Origin: a cyanobacterium endosymbiont of Epithemia clementina EcSB
Lineage (GTDB): Bacteria; Cyanobacteriota; Cyanobacteriia; Cyanobacteriales; Microcystaceae
Length of the DNA stretch: 64,000 bases
NCBI RefSeq assembly: GCF_029919255.1
Contig: NZ_CP123991.1
Coordinates: 117,110-181,109, forward strand
Direction of reading: 5' to 3'
Shown in pieces: positions 62,270 to 64,000 of this stretch (position 1 is the stretch's first letter; every line of letters begins with the position of its first letter). The notes below the pieces were generated by a model. That model had not been told where the DNA came from. It did not search any database and was given only the letters and a program-made list of their open reading frames with translations. Position numbers and translations under genes: made by a program.

Positions 62270-63028
62270 ACTTTCATGAACCAGCCATTACAACTCCTGC
62301 ATTATGGACATGACCATTACGACGTTCCGTACTACCCGTCTGCCTTGAGGAGTAATGAACTAAAAAACGTGTTCATTACGTTAATAGTAGCTTTGACATT
62401 ATCTTCTAATTCATAGACTACATTATAATTAAACGTTTAATTTACATTGATCTCATCAATATTTTTTTGAGATAACTCATCGTCAATGATTAGAAAAATT
62501 AAAGTATCCCAATATTTTTTTGAAAAGTCTCACTTAGTTTCTGGGCTGTGAATCTAATTGGATTTATAAAATTGAGTTCCTTCAACCAAAGTTAGTTATA
62601 AAGTTGAATAGATAATATCCCTTAAGTTTTGTCTTCTTGATAAATCTCCTGTATGCCATACATCTGAAATAGGAAACTGATAAGACGAGTTTAGTATTAA
62701 AGATTTTAAAAACACGGTTAACACAAACTTGACTAGCAGGAGAATTGACAATTTCTTTATGCCAATTTACACCCTAATAAAATACTAAGTGAGTTTCTGA
62801 ATATTGTTGGCGGTTCAGTTCAGAAAAATAAATTTGGCTAATTACTATACAATTCTGATAACTCTGTAACTCTTTTACTAGAATACTGTATAGAGAATAA
62901 AAATTAGCTAATAGTTTTCTTAAGATTTTTTTCTGAAAATTCTTTAAAAAAACACTTGGTAAATACCGCATTTTCAGCCATAGTTTAAGAGTGGCTAGTT
63001 TTTTTGTGTAGTTTTGTAGCTGAGTCAT
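62270..63028 (-). pseudogene. ho: Broken heme oxygenase
   Basis: This is a minus-strand relic of a cyanobacterial heme oxygenase, the enzyme that opens heme to biliverdin for phycobilins. It begins MTQLQNYTKKLATLKLW and continues with LRKLLANFYSLYSILVKELQSYQN, then CIVISQIYFSELNRQQYSE, HLVFY, GVNWHKEIVNSPASQVCVNRV (62774-63028 is still open; the rest is broken). After a stop at 62774 the frame shifts repeatedly. The YLGDLSGGQ motif is reduced to RCMAYRRF, and VVYELEDNVKATINV marks the end (about 62400). The first-helix histidine region is also altered. It sits 90 bp upstream of hemN as in the ho2-hemN operon of other cyanobacteria. Confidence 0.85.
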
Positions 63029-63370
63029 TACTCATTGTCTTTCCCTCATGGACGAGAGAGGCTTTCCTTACAAGGTAGACTAAATAACTAATTGCTTATT
63101 CATTTTATGATTTTCCAGTTTTATGTCGATATAAAGGATGATTTTGGTAAAACTTAACCAGTTTTTCGGGAAAACTAAAAACCTCAAGTAAGAATTCCAA
63201 AAAAGAGGAGGAGCTAATCCTCCTTTTTTCTGAGCATACTATAAATGTACCCGATTGCTTAACGAGTTAGACTGGAGTCTTGAAAACTCTACTTAAGTAA
63301 TCTGGTTTCCTCTAAAGTTAAATAACGTAGGAAAAATACTTAAAGATCAAGATTAAATGAGGATCGGCAA
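63029..63370. other. Intergenic before the DUF151 gene, with a terminator
   Basis: About 0.34 kb between divergent coding directions. It contains the hairpin at 63200-63230. No gene is visible. Confidence 0.5.
63200..63229 (+). terminator. Terminator-like hairpin upstream of the DUF151 gene
   Basis: AGGAGGA (63206-63212), loop GCTAA, TCCTCCT (63218-63224), then TTTTT. The stem is extended by A/T pairs around one bulge. No intact + strand gene precedes it, so it either terminates a lost gene or acts in the leader of the DUF151 gene. Confidence 0.55.
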
Positions 63371-63883
63371 ATGATTGAAATGAACGTTGCTGGAATCGCC
63401 TTAGATGCCGTTACCCGAAGTCCCATTGTGTTACTCCAAGATGGCTCTGAACGTCGTGCCCTTCCTATTTTTATTGGGCAAGATCAAGCAAAATCCATTA
63501 TTGGGGCTTTGGAAAACCAGACCCCTCCTCGTCCCTTAACCCATGATTTAATTGTCAATCTATTTCAAGCATGGGGAATGGAGTTAGACCGTATTATTAT
63601 CCATTCTCTTCAAGATAAGACATTTTATTCTGTACTATGTTTACATCAAGGGGAAACAAAAAAAGAAATCGATTGTCGTCCCTCTGATGCTATTTCCATT
63701 GCATTGCGCACAGGAAGTCCTATCTGGGTTATGGAAGAGGTAATTGCTAATGCGTCGATTCCTGTCAATCGGGATGCGGACGAGGAAGAACGCCGTGCCT
63801 TTCGTGAATTTGTGGAAAATTTGTGTCCAGAAGATTTGATTCAACGACGGGGAGAGGTCCCGGAAGATAATAATGAGCATTAG
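63371..63883 (+). CDS. Bifunctional nuclease family protein (DUF151)
   Basis: This 170-residue protein of the DUF151/BFN family is found across cyanobacteria, plants (where members were reported to have DNase and RNase activity) and actinobacteria. The domain spans about residues 1-135: MNVAGIALDAVTRSPIVLLQDG, LPIFIGQDQAKSIIGAL, LTHDLIVNLFQAWG and the strongest motif IDCRPSDAISIALRTGSPIWV. An acidic tail (about 145-170) follows. Role in cyanobacteria is unknown. The ATG start is preceded by GAGGATCGGCAA (from 63359), a modest ribosome-binding site. The next gene (aldo/keto reductase) starts 54 bp downstream on the same strand, suggesting an operon. Confidence 0.92.
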   Translation: MIEMNVAGIALDAVTRSPIVLLQDGSERRALPIFIGQDQAKSIIGALENQTPPRPLTHDLIVNLFQAWGMELDRIIIHSLQDKTFYSVLCLHQGETKKEIDCRPSDAISIALRTGSPIWVMEEVIANASIPVNRDADEEERRAFREFVENLCPEDLIQRRGEVPEDNNEH

Positions 63884-63936
63884 CAACAGTAAACATAGTT
63901 TACTCTTAGCCTTTTACTTGGCACTAAAGCAGTAAT

Positions 63937-64000
63937 ATGCACTATAGACGTTTCGGCAAAACAAATTTACTTTTGTCAGTTTTTTCTCTAGGAACTATGC
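63937..64000 (+). CDS. Aldo/keto reductase, 5' end only
   Basis: The window ends 21 codons into this gene. MHYRRFGKTNLLLSVFSLGTM is the usual beginning of NAD(P)H-dependent aldo/keto reductases (RFGKT...LS.LGFGTM). It probably follows the DUF151 gene in one transcript. Confidence 0.7.
   Translation, partial: MHYRRFGKTNLLLSVFSLGTM

Noticed and set aside
62774-63028. Intact 84-residue protein
   Set aside because: It is the N-terminal third of a heme oxygenase; the catalytic second half follows in broken frames.
2703-63883. A new defence, CRISPR or phage system
   Set aside because: No spaced direct repeats, cas genes, restriction or toxin genes or phage structural genes were seen. The deserts look eroded rather than filled with compact unknown operons.

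Overview
The window looks like chromosome of a cyanobacterium whose genome is being reduced, most probably an obligate endosymbiont related to unicellular diazotrophs (Crocosphaera/Cyanothece-like), such as a diatom spheroid body. This identification is inferred from gene content. The reasons are: typical cyanobacterial genes (NdhD1 and NdhF1 of NDH-1L, cyanobacterial RNase P RNA, Hsp17-type small heat-shock protein, Mini-III, relics of desB, ycf46 and heme oxygenase, two surviving HIP1 octamers); intact genes covering only about 43% of the window; very AT-rich gene deserts of 1-2.7 kb; and at least eight recognisable pseudogenes plus several transposase fossils, with no intact transposase and no tRNA seen.

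Layout. 1-9.8 kb: corA, then rnpB (+) facing mfd (-), a 2.5 kb desert, a small conserved gene and the rpsP-KH protein pair. 9.9-11.5 kb: fossil of a B12-binding radical SAM gene. 11.6-18.3 kb: ndhD1 (-), a desert, and a three-gene ECF vitamin/metal transporter operon (S component, fused double ATPase, EcfT). 18.3-29.4 kb: mostly decayed DNA around two survivors, a Rieske oxygenase (22.0-23.1) and an ArsS-like radical SAM/Cys-rich protein (26.4-27.4), with fossils of omega-3 desaturase desB and an IS630-type transposase. 29.4-31.1 kb: SH3-domain envelope protein beside a broken ycf46. 31-35 kb: desert rich in perfect hairpins, then a UPF0104 membrane protein convergent with hsp20. 36-46 kb: ndhF1, a nucleoside-phosphorylase-like gene, an M20 amidohydrolase, a broken SLBB polysaccharide-export gene, secA. 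47-53.3 kb: nadA, a secreted MBL-fold-like protein, a broken DAHP synthase gene, and the STAS protein-Mini-III pair. 53.5-57 kb: a 1.2 kb tandem duplication carrying a SepF-like gene (one copy intact, one with two stop codons) and an ISL3-type transposase fossil. 57.2-64 kb: SulP anion transporter, hemN next to a dead heme oxygenase, a DUF151 nuclease-like gene and the first 21 codons of an aldo/keto reductase.

Taken together, housekeeping functions remain (repair, secretion, translation, RNA processing, NAD and heme synthesis, NDH-1 electron transport, nutrient import). Pigment-linked, lipid-desaturation, envelope-polysaccharide, mobile and regulatory functions are decaying. No CRISPR array, prophage or defence island was seen. 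The least expected structural signal is a set of unrelated, perfectly matched hairpins (11-26 bp stems) scattered through DNA that otherwise looks neutrally eroded. The decayed tandem duplication and a probable AUU-started STAS gene are the next most interesting.
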